A stretch of 7,199 nucleotides of DNA from Candidatus Aminicenantota bacterium (GTDB taxonomy: Bacteria > Acidobacteriota > Aminicenantia > Aminicenantales > Aminicenantaceae): positions 1 through 7,199 of the forward strand of contig JAFGNQ010000133.1 in NCBI GenBank assembly GCA_016926925.1. Reading direction: 5' to 3'. A program made the position numbers and the translations under genes. Below, piece after piece: positions 5,795-7,199 of this stretch; within the stretch, counting starts at the first letter, position 1; every line of letters begins with the position of its first letter. Below the pieces are notes generated by a model, which did no database searches, was not told the origin of the DNA, and worked only from the letters and a program-made list of their open reading frames with translations.

Positions 5795-7199
5795 TCAGTC
5801 TGTCGGCTCCCGGATCGAAGATACATCTCTGATAGCATACATACCGCGGCCGTTGGTGGCGATGACCAGCGTGTTATCGCGGGGGTGAATGATCAAATCC
5901 CAGACCAAACACGTAGGCAGCTCGTTGCCGAGGACGTGCCAGTTTTTTCCGCTGTCCACAGTTACATAGACTCCCAAGTCTGTTCCGACATAGAGGATGT
6001 TCTTCTTTTTGGGATCCTCGCGGATGACATTCACCGGGCCTCCGGGTATGTTCCCGGAAATATCAACCCAAGTTCTTCCGTAATCGGTCGATTTGTAAAT
6101 GTAGTCGGTAAAGTCATCGTCGCGTCGACCGTTCAGAGTCAGATAGACCGTGGCCTCATCGTAGTACGAAGCCACCAGACGGGAAACGTGCTTATTGAAC
6201 GGCAAACCCTGAGTGATCTCCGACCAGGTCGCGCCGCCGGTTTGAGTCACATGCACGCGGCCGTCATCTGTGCCGACATATACTGTTCCGAACTTAAACG
6301 GAGATTCCGATATGGCGGTTATCGTGGCATAGGGAATGGCAAAGGGCAGCTTGCCCCGCTTTTGCGGATCGTTACAGGACAGGTCTGGGCTGATTTTCTC
6401 CCAGGATTCCCCGCGGTTCATGGAACGAAACAGATACTGCATCCCATGGTAGAGTACCTGAGGATTGTGGGGAGAGATGATCGTGGCCGCCAGCCACTGG
6501 CCTCGCAGCGGCGGCTCTCCTTCGGGAACCTGCGGGAGGATGCTTTTGCTCTTCCATTTTCCCTCTGAGAGCTCGGAGCGCATGAGACGGCCGTAAAAGC
6601 TGGAGGAGTACAGGATGCAGGGATTTGTCGGATCGAGCGCGATCATGGTGCCCTCCCCTCCCGGGGCTGGCTCCCACCATGTCTCAGGTTTTTCCATATA
6701 GTTCGATCCGGGAGTATGGGAGACATTGCCTCTGTACGTGCCGTGGTCCTGAACCGAACCGTATACGTTGAACGGCTTTTTCATGTCGAAGGCGACATTG
6801 TAGAACTGAACAGCGGGAAGATTGCGATGGAAGGCACGCCAGGTGCGACCGCCATCGTAAGAGACATTCACCCCGCCGTCATTGACATTTATTAAGGTGT
6901 TGCTGTCCGCGGGATCAATCCACAAGCCATGATGGTCTCCGTGCAGTTCAGGATAAGAAATTGTGTCGAAGGACTTACCTCCGTCAGTGGACTTGGCCAA
7001 CCTGAGACCCATTATGTAAATGGTATTTTCATCGTTGGGATCCACCCGGATCTGTCCAAAAACCCAGCCGTAAGTCCCGCCGAAGCCCTCCATGTAGCGA
7101 TCATCCGGACTGACTTTATGCCAGGTCTCGGCCTTGTCATCGGAGCGATAGACCTCGGCTCCTTTAATCACCCGACCTGTTCGCAAACGTCCATATGCA
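5795..7199 (-). CDS. Asp-box (BNR/sortilin-VPS10-like) repeat protein, C-terminal part, start beyond window
   Basis: The reading frame is open to the right edge, so only the C-terminal part of about 468 residues is present. A TTG at 7186 is not a credible start, because four more sense codons (Ala-Tyr-Gly-Arg) precede it and the repeats are already under way. The protein is a beta-propeller built from Asp-box repeats (S/T-x-D-x-G-x-T-W). I count seven, including RSDDKAETW, KSTDGGKSF, SYDGGRTW, RSMNRGESW, KSTDYGRTW and TVDSGKNW, with strands such as ILYVGTDLGVYV and TLVIATNGRGMY between them. Members are often labelled glycosyl hydrolase or exo-alpha-sialidase-like, but enzyme activity is rarely shown. 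Full members are commonly exported and around 1,000 residues, so a signal peptide is expected outside the window. The chain stops 12 residues after the NGRGMYAI motif, with no visible sorting domain or membrane helix at the C-terminus. The dehydratase gene follows after 67 bases. Confidence 0.88.
   Translation of the reverse strand, partial: AYGRLRTGRVIKGAEVYRSDDKAETWHKVSPDDRYMEGFGGTYGWVFGQIRVDPNDENTIYIMGLRLAKSTDGGKSFDTISYPELHGDHHGLWIDPADSNTLINVNDGGVNVSYDGGRTWRAFHRNLPAVQFYNVAFDMKKPFNVYGSVQDHGTYRGNVSHTPGSNYMEKPETWWEPAPGGEGTMIALDPTNPCILYSSSFYGRLMRSELSEGKWKSKSILPQVPEGEPPLRGQWLAATIISPHNPQVLYHGMQYLFRSMNRGESWEKISPDLSCNDPQKRGKLPFAIPYATITAISESPFKFGTVYVGTDDGRVHVTQTGGATWSEITQGLPFNKHVSRLVASYYDEATVYLTLNGRRDDDFTDYIYKSTDYGRTWVDISGNIPGGPVNVIREDPKKKNILYVGTDLGVYVTVDSGKNWHVLGNELPTCLVWDLIIHPRDNTLVIATNGRGMYAIRDVSSIREPTD

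Noticed and set aside
7184..7186. TTG as the start codon of the Asp-box protein
   Set aside because: The frame continues upstream with sense codons to the window edge, and the repeats are already in progress. The gene is cut by the window.

Overview
The window is a slice of a bacterial chromosome of roughly 50% GC. It carries five protein-coding genes packed closely together. I see no RNA genes, insertion sequences, CRISPR arrays or phage genes. The gene set points to a Gram-negative-type (diderm) bacterium that feeds on organic matter. It includes a CBM9-like/DUF5916 protein ending in an aromatic residue like an outer-membrane barrel, and a large Asp-box (BNR/sortilin-like) repeat protein. 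Two PLP enzymes of amino-acid metabolism are also present. Such combinations are common in Acidobacteriota (including Aminicenantia-like lineages), Bacteroidota and related phyla. I favour an Acidobacteriota-like source, but this is inference from gene content only.

Layout, left to right. Positions 1-68 hold nothing I can assign. Positions 69-1424 (minus) encode a class III PLP aminotransferase with an unusual five-cysteine insertion. A 165-base AT-rich gap containing a small inverted repeat separates it from 1590-3764 (minus), a 724-residue secreted DUF5916 protein. Positions 3765-3979 are a divergent intergenic region with one good sigma70-like promoter facing each way. Positions 3980-4783 (plus) encode a membrane-anchored alpha/beta hydrolase. 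It ends only 11 bases from the end of the convergent gene at 4795-5727 (minus), a serine/threonine dehydratase of the type known from animal liver (SDS/SDSL). Upstream of that on the minus strand, after 67 bases, is 5795-7199, the C-terminal part of an Asp-box repeat protein whose start lies beyond the right edge.

How they may work together: the dehydratase (serine/threonine to pyruvate/2-oxobutyrate plus ammonia) and the aminotransferase (amino group transfer, often to pyruvate or 2-oxoglutarate) would fit an amino-acid or peptide degrader. The two exported proteins would act at the cell surface. No single dedicated pathway or operon is evident. The genes look like ordinary housekeeping or accessory catabolic genes, and I found no convincing new system. 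The points most worth checking are the cysteine cluster in the aminotransferase, the animal-type dehydratase with glycine at a specificity-related position, and the start region of the DUF5916 gene, where a small overlapping upstream reading frame competes with the promoter model.
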